Of a stretch of 64,000 nt of DNA, positions 12,253-23,414 are shown in pieces. The notes beneath the pieces were generated by a model. It saw nothing but the letters and a program-made list of their open reading frames with translations, was not told the DNA's origin and did not search any database. Position 1 is the stretch's first letter. Every line of letters begins with the position of its first letter. Source of the DNA: Benincasa hispida (lineage: Eukaryota; Streptophyta; Magnoliopsida; Cucurbitales; Cucurbitaceae); contig NC_052359.1 of assembly GCF_009727055.1 (NCBI RefSeq), positions 25,947,052 through 26,011,051 on the forward strand, written 5' to 3'. A program made the position numbers and the translations under genes.

Positions 12253-13389
12253 AACAAGCTTGAAGAAGGCGAGATCACCCTCAAGGTTGGAACAGGAGAG
12301 GTTGTCTCGACCGAAGCAGTGGAAGACTTGAAGGTTTTTTTCAACGATATATATATCATACTTAAAGATGTTTTGTATGCTCCTAAAATGAGACGGAATT
12401 TAATATCTATCACATGTATATTGGAACAAATATATAAAATATCTTTTGAAGTTAATGAAGCGTTCATTTTTAGAAAAGGTATTCAAATTTGTTCTGCTAT
12501 ACTTGAAAATAACTTATATAAGTTAAGACCAAATAAAGCAAAATTTGTCTTAAATACTGAGATGTTTAGAACAGTCGAAACTCAGAATAAAAGACAAAAA
12601 GTTTCTTCTAATGCCAAGCTATGGGACTTAAGAATTGGCCACATAAATCTCAAAAGGATTGAGAGATTGGTTAAGAATGGACTCCTAAATCAGTTAGAAG
12701 ACAACTCTTTACCTCCATGTGAGTCTTGTCTTGAGGGAAAAATGACTAAGAGATCTTTTACTGGAAAAGGTCTCAGAGCCACAATACCCTTAGATCTCGT
12801 ATATTCAGACCTCTATAGACCGATGAATGTCAAAGCTCGAGGTGGGTATGAATATTTCATCAGTTTTATTGATGATTATTCAAGGTATGGTCATATTTAC
12901 CTAATGCATCAGAAGTTTGATTCTTTTGAAAAGTTCAAAGAATATAAGGCTGAGGTTGAGAACCAGTTAGGTAAAACAATTAAGACACTATGATCAAATC
13001 GAGGTGAGGAGTACATGGACTTAATATTCCAGGACTATATGATAGAATGCGGAATCAAGTCACAACTCTCTGCACCTAATATTCCTCAGCAGAACGGTGT
13101 ATCTGAAAGAAGAAATAGAACATTGTTGGACATGGTTTGCTCAATGATGAGCTTTGCTAAGTTACCTAATTCCTTTTGGGGACATGGATTAGAGACTGCT
13201 GTCTATATTTTGAATAACGTTCCCTCTAAAAGTATTTCAGAAACACCTTATGAACTATGGAATGGGGATGCCCGACACACGTGTTGGTGCAAAATCCTAA
13301 AAATTATAACGTCGTTCAAAACTATGCCTATTTGTAGGTTATCCAAAAGAAACAAAATGTGGTCTATTTTACGATCCTCAAGAGAATAA
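12253..13389 (+). pseudogene. Copia A protease end, GAG_pre-integrase and integrase
   Basis: Same frame as the gag start. The protease tail (VGTGEVVSTEAVEDL) is followed by the GAG_pre-integrase zinc-binding region with GHINLKRIERLVKNG and CESCLEGK, then the integrase core. All three catalytic acidic residues can be placed: D in LVYSDLYRP, D in FIDDYSRYG and E in NGVSERRNRT. A stop (TGA, 12991-12993) interrupts the core just before the EEYMD region. After YELWNG (about 13258) a short deletion and frameshift remove the region that normally precedes the integrase C-terminus, and the frame closes at 13387-13389. Non-functional. Confidence 0.88.
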
Positions 13390-13813
13390 GGTATTTGTAT
13401 CAAAAAATGCCACATCCTTAAAGGAAGACCACATAAGAAGTCATCAACCTCGCAGTAGACTAGTATTGAATGAAATTTCCAAAAACGCTATCGATAGATT
13501 TAGTTCATCTACTAAAGTAGTAGATAAAACCAGTACATCTGGTCAGTCACATCCTTCTCAAGAGTAGAGAATGCCTCGACGTAGTGAGAGGGTTGTTCAT
13601 CAGCCTGACCGTTACTTGGGTTTAACAGAAACACAAGTCGTCATACCTGATGATGACATAGAGGATCCATCGACCTATAAACAAGCGATAAAAGATGTGG
13701 ACCGTGATAAGTGGGTCAAAGCCATAGACCTCGAAATGGAGTCTGTGTATTTCAATTCTGTCTGGGAACTTGTAGATCAACCAAATGATGTAAAACCAAT
13801 TGGTTGTAAGTGA
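13390..13813 (+). pseudogene. Copia A integrase C-terminus and first part of RT
   Basis: In a shifted frame, the stretch from 13571 reads PRRSERVVHQPDRYLG, the hallmark linker before copia RT. It continues through DPSTYKQAIKDVDRDKW and ELVDQPNDVKPIGCK, the N-terminal RT region. It stops at the exact point where element E1 inserted (TSD ATCTA), and the RT continues at 19543. The 180 bases before 13571 encode the eroded linker. Confidence 0.85.
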
Positions 13814-13818
13814 ATCTA

Positions 13819-15932
13819 TGATGACATGCAAAAATGCATGTCATCTTAGACTTTTTACTTAGAATTATGAAGGTCATTATGCAGAAATTGCGTCGATCAT
13901 GCAAGAATTCACGAGAAAAGAAGTTTGCGCTGAATAACATGTCGAATCTCAGCTAACCCAGTATTTTGCATTAATTGTGCTTTCAATGTTCTATCTTTGT
14001 AGCCAATGCAGGAAATTAATGCAAATGCGGAAATCGGACCAACGCATAGACGACCGCATGGGAAGAAACACTCCATCGCAAGGCAAGCGCATCGATCAAC
14101 GCATGGATGTTGCGGTAATTAGCCGTATGCGTCCATCGCATGAGAGTTACGCTCGTCAGGCGAATGCGGTCATCATGTGGAGTTGCAGTGTTAAACGAAT
14201 GTAGTCATTGAATGATTGCAGCGTGGGATCAATGCAAAGTTGGTGGAATGAACACATCAACGCATCTACCTTGAGAAAATCAAAAGCTGATGCTAACATT
14301 TCACCTAACGCGCCGTTGGTGGCAGAGGTTCAAAAAGGACTGACGCATCGAACATCAAACTCAGAGCAATCCAATTGATGTTTTCGGCGGTCCAAACTCC
14401 ATAAATAGAAGCCGATGAGCATAATTTCTGATAATCCAAGGTTTTCGCCTAAGGTTCGCCAATGGAGGATCCTTGTGATCCAGGCAAAATGCGTGAGAAG
14501 ACGATAAGAGTTCTTCACCTCCTTCATCCATTTCGAGTGACGATCGGAGCCTTCGACCGAAGTTAGATCTCGAGAGAGTCAACTCCTCCACCCATCCATG
14601 GTACCACCGACAGCCTTGACACACATCCGCTGGGAGCAAATTTTTGGTCCCAGCCATTCATTCCTTTTCCTTTTCTTTTCCTAAATTGTATTGTATGACA
14701 TTTTGGCATTAAGAAATTAATAAAATGTGTTTCCAATGCATTTTTCTTTTCCTTCGACATCATCTCCATCTTCTTGCTTAGCATCTTTACTTTCATTGCA
14801 ACACTTAGCGGGAGTGCTTGGGTATTGCATACTCAATCATGTGGATTAGGGATATGAAGCATGAGCAAACCACCGAGAGGTGTGCGTTGCGTGAGTATGT
14901 AAGTAATCTTATTTGCTTAGTGTAAAGCTGCTACAATGCCTATCTATAGGCTAACGCATTGCTTGTCTATGAGTAAAGTCAACGACAATCAATTGCCCGG
15001 GAGGGTAAGTGGTTGGACGCATTAAGCAAAATATGCGTTGTTCACTAGGGATGGTAGCAACCATAGGTCAACGAAGTTTATGTGATTGTCTTGTATTATA
15101 TATGCTTCATTCGTCCATTAGGGATACTCGAGAGGGTAGTCTAAGGGCAGGATCTAGGCTTGGGAAGGCTAGATTAGAATCTAGCTTGGAAAGACTAGAG
15201 TAGATCACATAATATAGGAGATAGGTGCTTAGGAATGAGCACTATTTATTACTAGGGCATCACATGCATCCTAGAGATAGGATACGATTGTATGCAATCA
15301 CCTTGCTTTCATGCATCTTGCATCAATGCATAGGACAAGAGTAGAGACTTAGGAATAAGCTCTATGGACACTTTGTATGCCACACATGCGTCCTAGAATT
15401 AGAAGCATTGGAAGCTACTTGTCGTGCATGGTTGTAACATGATCGCATAGTCTTGCGTTGACTAAGGTTCCCTCACGGTCACTCTTAAGAGTTGCAATGA
15501 AAACATCTTCGCATTTTATCCGCTTTCCCATTCACTTATTTCATGTCGAGGTTTGTCGTATTTCTACCTCTCATGCATATTCCCATTGCGTTGTCTGTTA
15601 GATAGGAGTGGGAGTAGGATTAACTTAACAACATCCCCTCCATTCTTTTATTCAACTGCCGCATGCACAATCACCGCTTATATTTAGTTCAAGTTCCTAT
15701 GTTCGACCTCGGATTACTCGAGAAACTTGCATTCATGTTATAATTGGCATGAACGCAAGAAAACTTGTGGCAGGTTGCACGGTCATCACATACATAGTTG
15801 GTGCAATTTCATTCCAACGAATTACCAATCGACGCATGGCTAACAACGCATATTTTAGGAACATGCATCGCATAATGCATCCAGTGGATCTTCGTTGTTG
15901 AGTAAAATTAACTCACCGTTCCACGCACATCA
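13819..15932 (+). repeat. 5' LTR of E1
   Basis: Begins with a perfect 11-bp hairpin: GATGACATGCA (13820-13830), loop AAAA, TGCATGTCATC (13835-13845). A TATA-like CATAAATAG lies at 14400-14408. A CCTATGTTCGACCTCGGA block followed by ACTCGAGAAACTTGC lies near 15698-15731. It ends ACATCA immediately before the tRNA-Asp primer site. Confidence 0.9.
14400..14408 (+). promoter_or_regulatory. TATA box of E1 5' LTR
   Basis: CATAAATAG, in the same context (CCAAACTC before, AAGCCGATGAGC after) as TATAAATAG in the 3' LTR at 18024-18032 and in the E LTR at 31260. The context is kept in every E copy, which supports a core promoter. Confidence 0.6.
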
Positions 15933-15938
15933 AGTTTT

Positions 15939-15956
15939 TGGCACCGTTGTCGGGGA
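15939..15956 (+). promoter_or_regulatory. Primer binding site, tRNA-Asp type, E1
   Basis: TGGCACCGTTGTCGGGGA, six bases after the LTR. It differs at two positions from TGGCGCCGTTGCCGGGGA, the complement of the 3' end of plant tRNA-Asp used by Athila/Tat elements. Confidence 0.85.
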
Positions 15957-17422
15957 CTTGGCAACTAAATGTTTGTAAGTTTTTGTGTCTCTGCGAGCAA
16001 ACTTTTTATATTGGGTGTATTGCAGCTTGTGCGACCAGGTTGCAAACAGCATTGAAGTTTAGGCGATGCGCTAAAAGCCAATGTTGACCCTAAGGTAGGA
16101 GGGCAATCAGTCGCAGAAGAACTGAAGGTGATTCTAAGCACATGACGGCTGCATGTGCCCAACAATTGTCGGAAGTTCCAATGGTCAAGGCAACATGACG
16201 CAAGCAGTTGAGAGCAATCTCCTACACGAAAGACTCCTTGTGGTGATAACACTCTTATCTTTCCAGGGACGTCTTCTACTCTATCTTTACATTGCTTTCA
16301 TAGTATAGGTTATTTACTTTATTTTGTTATTTTGGATATATGGTTGCTTCCTTGGTTTTGGGTACGTTTGCTCTTGTAGGTGCAACGATAAGTCTTCTCG
16401 ATTCATAGATCAACGTAAGAATTCCTTTCATCATTCAACGTAAGGCTTCAATCGCGTGGATTCCAACGCATGAGCGCATGCATTGTTCCGCCTAAGGTCT
16501 TTTCTTGTTATCTTGTATGCCTTATCCTTTTGAAATCTTTTCTTTCTCGACTACGTTGTTTTGAAATATTTCATTGATGGTACGTATAATTCACCGCATT
16601 TTCTAACTAATCAATGCAAGGCATTCTTTGCTTTTATTAGTCTCTTCAAATTTTGAAAGTCTTAAGTTTATTTTGCGCAAACCTTTGTTCAAATATTTAT
16701 TATCGCATTCTTATAATTTTGTTTTTAGCTTTGCGGTGAGAACGGTGCCAACCTCTAAGTTTGGGGGTGGCAGCAGTCTCGAAGAATTACGTTCATTGCA
16801 TTGCGATCATTTCAAAAAGAAAAAAAGAAAAAAGTTGAAATGAGATTTCGAGAATAATAACTCCACTGTTAACGCAATGTTGATAAGAGTTAATCTGTGA
16901 AAAGCACTTGCTCGAAGTTGGATGTCTGCATGACACACGTGGGGGCAAGCCAAAATGAAGGCAAGTCGCCAGGATCAGCACATTAGCGCAACTCCTCTGT
17001 CTGGCAAAAGCCAAAACAAATAAGACAAGAGTTTAGTTGAATATGGAACGCAACCGAAGTTTGATGGCCACATGACACTTGTGGGGTAAGCCAAAACGAA
17101 GGGCATAACCAGGTTCAATGCCACATTCGAATAAGTTATTGCAAATTTTTGAAGTATTTTGAATGAACACATACTCAGAAGCTAAACACAAAATTGCGTT
17201 GAATGAATAAATATTTTTTTGAACAAAGGCTTGTCGGATTTAACTGAAACAAGATCTTTTTGCAGAAGCAGCCAAAGTGGAGGAGAGCATTGCGGTGATG
17301 GTCAAAGGTGTGTGTAAATTATATTCTGAGCTGGTCATCGCAAAGGAAATCATGAAGATGAGTTAGAATTTCTTGAGTATATTGCATGCTTGAGAACAAG
17401 CATGATTTTAAGTTTGGGGGTG
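15957..17422 (+). other. Internal non-coding region of E1 with polypurine tract
   Basis: There is no reading frame resembling a retrotransposon protein. The final polypurine tract AGTTTGGGGGTG is at 17411-17422 against the 3' LTR. A second tract-like CTAAGTTTGGGGGTGG lies near 16757-16772 and could be a central tract or the mark of an older end. Two related segments of about 120-140 bases (from about 16905 and 17045), each with a TGACACNYGTGGGG and AGCCAAAA pattern, suggest a degenerate tandem duplication. Confidence 0.75.
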
Positions 17423-19537
17423 TGATGACATGCAGAAATGCATGTCATCTTAGTCCTTTTACTTAGAATTATGAAGGTCATTAGGCAGAAATTGCGTTGA
17501 TCATGCTAGGAATTCATGAGAAAAGATGTTTGCGTCGATTGACATGTGGAATCTCAACTAAACTAGTATTTTGCGTTAATTATGCTTTCAATGTTCTATC
17601 TTCGTAGCCAATGTAGGAAATTAATGAAAATGCAGAAACCAGACAAATGCTTAGACGACCGCATGCAGAGAAACACTCCATCGCAAGGCAAACGCATCAA
17701 TCAATGCATGGATGTTGCGGTAATTGGCCGTATGCGTCCATCGCATGGGAGTTGCGCTCGTCAGGCAAATGCAGTCATCATGTGGAGTTGTAGTGTTAAG
17801 CGAATGCAGTCATTGAATGATTGCGGCTATGTGACAACGCATTCTACTGGGATCAATGCAAAGTTCTTGGAATGAACGCATCAACACATCTACCTCGAGA
17901 AAATCAAAAGTTGATGCTGACATTTCACGTAACGCGTCGTTAGTGGCAGAGGTTCAGAAAGAACTGACGTGCCGAACGTCAAACTCAGAGCAGTCCAATT
18001 AATGTTGTCAGTGGTCCAAACTCTATAAATAGAAGCCGATGAGCATAATTTCTGATAATCCAAGGTTTTTGCCTAAGGTTCGCCGATGGAGGATCCTTAT
18101 GATCCAGGCGAAATGCGTGAGAAGATGCTGAGAGTTCTTCACCTCCTACATCCATTCCGAGAGACGACCGGAGCCTTCAATCGAAGTTAGATCTCGTGAG
18201 AGTCAGCTCCTCCACCCATCCATGGCACAATCGACAGCCTTGATGCGCATCCGCTGGGAGCAAATCTTTGCTCCCAACCGATCATTCCTTTTCCTTTTCT
18301 TTTCCTAAATTGTATTGTATGACATTTTGGCATTAAGAAATTAATAAAATTTGTTTCCAATGCATTTCTCTTTTCCTTTGACATCATCTCCATCTTCTTG
18401 CTTAGCATCTTTACTTTCATTGCAACACTTAGTGGGAGTGCTTGGGTATTGCATACTCAATCATGTGGATTAGGGATATGAAGCATGAGCAAACAACTGA
18501 GAGGTGTGCATTGCACGAGTATGTAAGTAATCTTATTTGCTTAGTGTAAAGCTGCTACAACGCCTATCTATGGGCTAATGCATTGATTGTCTATGAGTAA
18601 AGTCAGCAACAATCAACTACCCGAGAGGGTAAGTGGTTGGATGCATTAAGCAAAATATGCGTTGTTCACTAGGGATGGTAGCAACCATAGGTCAGCGAAG
18701 TTTATGCGCTTGTCTTGTATTATGTATACTTCATTCATCCATTATGGATTCTCAGGAGGGTAGTCTAAGGGTAGATCTAGGCTTGGGAAGGTCAGATCAG
18801 AATCTAGGCTTGGAAAGGCCAGACTAGATCACATAATACAAGAGATAGGCGCTTAGGAATGAGCACTATTTATTACTAGCACATCGCATGCATCCTAGAG
18901 ATAGGATATGATTGTATGCGGTCACCTTGCTTTCATGCATCTTTCATCAACGCATAGGACAAGAGTAGAGACTTAGGAATAAGTTCTATGGACACTTTGT
19001 ATGCAACACATGCATCCTAGAATTAGAAGCACTGGAAGCTACTTTCCATGCATGGTTATAACATAATCGCATAGTCTTGCGTTGACTAAGGTTCCCTCGC
19101 GGTCACTCTTAAGAGTTTCAATGAAAACATCTCCGCATTTTATCCATTTTTCCATTCACTTATTTCATGTCATGGTTTGCCGCATTTCTACCTCTCATGC
19201 ATATTCACATTGCGTTGTCTGTTAGATAGAAGTAGGAGTAGGATTAACTTAACAACATCTCCTCCATTCTTTTATTCAACCGCCGCATGCACAATCACCG
19301 CATATATTTAGTACAAGTCCCTGTGTTCGACCTCAGATTACTCGAGAAACTTGCGTTCATGTTATACTTGGCGTGAACACAAGAAAACTTGTGGCAGAAA
19401 GCACGGTCATGGCATACATTGTTGGCATAATTTCATTCCAACGCATGACCAACACATATCGTAGGAACATCATCGCATAACGCATCCAGCGGATCTTGGT
19501 TGTCGAGTAAAATTGACTCACCGTTCCATGCACATCA
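17423..19537 (+). repeat. 3' LTR of E1
   Basis: Starts TGATGACATGCAGAAATGC: the same 11-bp hairpin, now with loop GAAA (17435-17438). TATA box TATAAATA at 18024-18031. TCCCTGTGTTCGACCTC near 19318-19334. Ends ACATCA next to the ATCTA duplication. Confidence 0.9.
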
Positions 19538-19542
19538 ATCTA

Positions 19543-20400
19543 CAAGAGAAAAATAGACCAAGCCGGTAAAGTATAGAATTTAAGACTCGACTTGTGGCAA
19601 AGGGTTATACCCAGAGAGAGGGAGTGGACTATGAAGAAACTTTCTCTCCCGTTGCCATGTTTAAGTCGATTAGAATACTCTTATCCATTGCCACCTTTTA
19701 TGGCTATGAAATTTGTCAGATGGATTTCAAGACAGCCTTTCTAAATGGCGATCTTGAGGAGAGTATCTATATGGTTCAACCAGAGGGGTTTATTGCACAA
19801 AGTTAAGAACAAAAGGTTTGTAAGCTTCAAAAATCCATTTATGGGTTGAAACAAGCTTCTAGATCTTGGAATATAAGATTTGATACTGCAATCAAATCTT
19901 ATGGCTTTGAATAGAATATTGACGAGCCTTGTGTTTACAAGGAGATTGCCAATTCTACTATAGCGTTCTTAGTTTTATATGTTGACGATATTCTACTCAT
20001 TGGGAATGCAGTAGGTTACCTAACTGACATCAAGAAATGGCTAGCAACGTAGTTCCAAATGAAAGATTTAGGAAATACGCAGTATGTTCTCGGGATTCAG
20101 ATTATTCGGAACTGCAAGAACAGAACACTAGCCATGTCTCAAGCAACTTATATAAACAAAATGTTGTCTAGGTATAAGATGTAGAATTCCAAAAGAAGTC
20201 TATTACCTTACAGATATGGAATTCATTTTTCAAAGGATCAATGTCCTAAGACACCTCAAGAGGTTGAGGATATAAGACACATTCCCTATACTTCCTTAGT
20301 AGGGAGTCTGATGTATGCAATGTATCTACTAGGCAGTAGGGATAGTCAGTAGGTATCAGTCCAATCCTGGATATAATCATTGGACTGCCATTAAGAATAT
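19543..20400 (+). pseudogene. Copia A reverse transcriptase, main part
   Basis: Continues the RT interrupted by E1. Frame damage occurs just after the junction. Then [40 protein letters not shown] and CKLQKSIYGLKQASRSWN give the RT fingers and palm, and the catalytic YVDD is intact at about 19978-19989 (LYVDDILLIG). Stops occur where W or Q is expected (19804-19806, and near 19912, 20050 and 20182), and the region ends in a frame-shifted SLMYAMY segment near 20310. No product. Confidence 0.88.
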
Positions 20401-20926
20401 CCTCAAGTATCTTAGGAGAACGAGGAACTACATGCTCGTGTATGGTACTAAGGATTTGATCCTTAATGGATACACTGACTCTGATTTTCAAATCGATAAA
20501 GATGCAAGAAAATCTAGATTAGGATCAGTGTTCATTCTGAATAGAGGAGCAGTAGTGTGGAGAAGTGTGAAGCAAAACTGTATTGCGGACTCCACAATGG
20601 AAGCTGAATACGTAGTTGCATGTGAAGCAGCAAAGGAAGCAGTATGGTTGAGGAAATTCTTGACAGATTTGGAAGTCGTTCCAAATATGCATCTGGCTAT
20701 CACCCTATATTGTGATAATAGTGGTGAAGTTGCAAATTCAGGAGAACCAAAAAGCCACGAGCACTGCAAGCATATTGAGCGCAAATACCATCTGATCCGT
20801 GAAATTGTACATCGTGGAAATGCTGTAGTAACCCAGATATCTTCTGAGCAAAACATTGTTGATCATTTTACAAAGGCCCTCACGGCTAAAGTGTTTGAAG
20901 GTCACCTACAGAGTCTAGGTCTATGA
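20401..20926 (+). pseudogene. Copia A RNase H and Pol C-terminus
   Basis: Open from about 20432 to the terminal stop at 20924-20926. The RNase H catalytic acids are visible in YTDSDFQIDKDARKS, STMEAEYVVACEAAKEA and TLYCDNSGEVANS. KHIERKYHLIREIVHRGN and FTKALTAKVFEGHLQSLGL complete the usual copia C-terminus. This domain is the least damaged part of the element's pol, with no internal stop over about 165 codons. It is followed by the non-coding run to the polypurine tract. Confidence 0.88.
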
Positions 20927-21038
20927 AGTTTGTAAACTAGGACAAGTGGGAGAACTTTTGGGTATATGCCCTAGTTTATTGTACTCATATGTTTCTCACT
21001 AAATTCAACATTGTGATACTCCACTAGGAGTTTTAGTC

Positions 21039-21050
21039 CAAGTGGGAGTT
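21039..21050 (+). promoter_or_regulatory. Polypurine tract of copia A
   Basis: CAAGTGGGAGTT directly before the 3' LTR at 21051. A near copy, CAAGTGGGAGAA at about 20943, follows the pol stop codon and may be an upstream tract. Confidence 0.75.
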
Positions 21051-22394
21051 TGTTGGATTTTATGTCCTAAAACTCGTAGTTTGTAAATTAATAAACATAT
21101 TCTGTTTTGTTTTTCGATAAAGTTGTTATTGAAATTGTAATCTTGAATCCAATAAACTAAGGTCCTGAGGCTATTTAATGTAGTTTGAACTTTATGTAGT
21201 GACATAAATATGGATGAAGTTCAAATATATAGCCAAAATGGTCTATAGTATATGAATAAGGTTGGGCGCCTTATTTTGGGGACACTATGGATGCGGCCCA
21301 CTTTGTAGTTTGTACAAACAATGTGATCTTGAATCATTCATATAGAGATATGTGAGTGGGGTTATCCTATGCAATGAGTTTGCATAAGAATAAATGATGA
21401 AATAGTCACTTTTTACGTTCTAAATATCGTTTTATGTATAAAACTGACTATTTCGTTAATTGATGACCTAGGTAACTAAATCTTAATCCTGAGCTAACTA
21501 TGAACTCCTGTTCACTTGGAATTATCCTTAGATCTGCATAGGTGAGGGTAGCTTATTATCGCTGGCCCAATAAGCCTCCCATTTCAGGGGTAAGATCAGG
21601 TGGATAGCTGGGATCATAGGATGCATGACGAAATTCACTCCTACTTGTTATAGGGATAGTAGATAGGTTTTTCCCTTTAGTACTGAATCTAGGTCTTGAA
21701 CAAGGGGCCCCACCCTCTCCTTGGCCTGAGAGGGGTTCGATTTATAGGTTGTATGTAAACCTCGAACTCTAAGTTTCCTAGATAAGCATGTTAGCCAAAG
21801 AAATGTTATATTAAATATTTAACCAATGGAAATCCATGTTATTTATAGGAGTTATGGAGGAAGGGAAGGAAAAACACATTAAATGAAAAGGTTCACTAAT
21901 TGGCTTTGGCTGGAGGCACTAAAGGTAGGGGTGATGTGGCGGTTTAATCCTTGAACTCGGGAGGCGGTAGGAAGATGAAAAGGAAGTGAAAATTCAAAAG
22001 TGTGGTTTCAGTAATTGGCATGATCAAATTTAGTGAAATTCGTGCCATTTGAAAGTTGGGAGAATCTAGTTTTCGAGGTTGTCTTTCCAGAGAAAGATTG
22101 CAAGAGGAGAAGAACAAAAAGTGAAGAATTTGTAGAAGAGGCAGAATCTCGTATTAATCAGGACCCGAGGTGAAGATTGGAAGCTCCAAGCCAAACCATA
22201 AGGAATTTTAGACTGAAAATTTAAGGTAAGAAATAAAATCAATTCTGAACAAGTTTGTAGAAGGAAGTTTCTTGAAAAGAGTTCTAGATTTTGAGTTATG
22301 AATTTTTTAAATTGAAATAGAGAATCTATGCAGAAGCAGACAACTGCTTGGGAAGAACAAACAAACAGCTCACCGTGGAAAGCGATAGCGAGAA

Positions 22395-22660
22395 GAGAAG
22401 GATGAGGATCTCACTCAGGATAATAATCTCACTGATTTTGTGATAAGGATCTCGCTCAAGAAGGAAATCTTGCTAGAAATATGGGCTGAATCTCGTTGGT
22501 GAGGAAGAAAAGCTTGTTAGAGGAGGTGAGTATCGCTAGGATGAAAGTTTTGCTACGAAAAGCTTGATCTCGCTCATGGTGAGGATCTCGCTCATGAGGA
22601 TCTTGCTCATGAGTGCTCATAAGGATGAATTCACTCATGAAGATTATCTCGCTAGTAATG
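22395..22660 (+). repeat. Degenerate GATCTCGCTCATGAGG-type repeat in F1
   Basis: About ten imperfect repeats of GATCTCGCT, CTCGCTCA and CTCATGAGG words, best preserved at 22565-22640. Other chromovirus LTRs in the window carry arrays of different words in a comparable position (41420-41592, 49123-49212, 58080-58290). Confidence 0.65.
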
Positions 22661-23414
22661 TTGTCTTTGTTGATGAAAGTTCCACTAGTAAATGAACTAT
22701 TTGAGGTATTTTGCTAAGAATTCTAAGTAGTTTAACCGGGAATTATGTCCTTTTAGGCCAAAAAGAGCTAGGAGAGGCATATAAATCGTTAAGAGCCCCG
22801 ACGAGCTGTGAGTGACTAAGTGAACTTAATGTTTTCAATAATTATGCATATAAGGCCAAATAAGTTACAGTGACGTTAATGCTGAATTTATACTCTCTCA
22901 AGCAACAAATAGTTAACGAATAGCTTAACGTATCTTCCCCAACTTGTATATGTTTAACACAGGCCAAGGTATGTTGTGAAATCATTACAAAAGTTAAGTT
23001 TCTAATGTTGAAATATGCTTCCTAGAGGAAGGCTATAATAGAATGAGTTATTGTGTAAATGATATGCAATGAAACTTAATTTGATGCTACAAAATTACTC
23101 GATACTGAAGGAAATGGTGAAGGTATCTGGGTAATAGTACCTAAGGTATTAACGGTACTTAGAAAACTCCACATGTACGTAGGTAGTTCTGAATGAGAGG
23201 CCGAAGTATGGGTCTCCTAGGCCATACACCACCAAAGGGAGGCCGAAGTATGGGTCTCTTGGCCAGTAATAGACGTTGGGAGCTAGAGTGTTGTAGGCTC
23301 GTTCTCGACTAAGGAATAATGATGTTTAATGATGTTCAAGAATGGTTTAAAGCTATATTTAGAGAGTTGTTTGAGATACTCATCAGTATACTTACATGTT
23401 TATAGTGATGTAAT

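Larger units (their letters stand above)
13819..19537 (+). mobile_element. Complete non-coding LTR element E1 (LARD-like, tRNA-Asp primed)
   Basis: It is flanked by perfect ATCTA duplications (13814-13818, 19538-19542) inside the copia RT gene. LTRs are 2114 and 2115 bases, with a 1490-base internal region. Primer site and polypurine tract are both recognisable, so the element could be copied. No gag or pol domain is found in any frame. The primer site and the TCCCTGTGTTCGACCTC block in the LTR point to the Athila/Tat branch of Ty3/gypsy. This is the LARD pattern: large LTRs around a non-coding core, mobilised by enzymes of another element. The LTRs show about ten differences in their first 110 bases, so the insertion is old. 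Confidence 0.9.

Noticed and set aside
13819..19537. E1 as a MITE or DNA transposon because of its terminal hairpin
   Set aside because: Two direct 2.1-kb LTRs, a tRNA-Asp primer site, a polypurine tract and a 5-bp duplication identify an LTR element.
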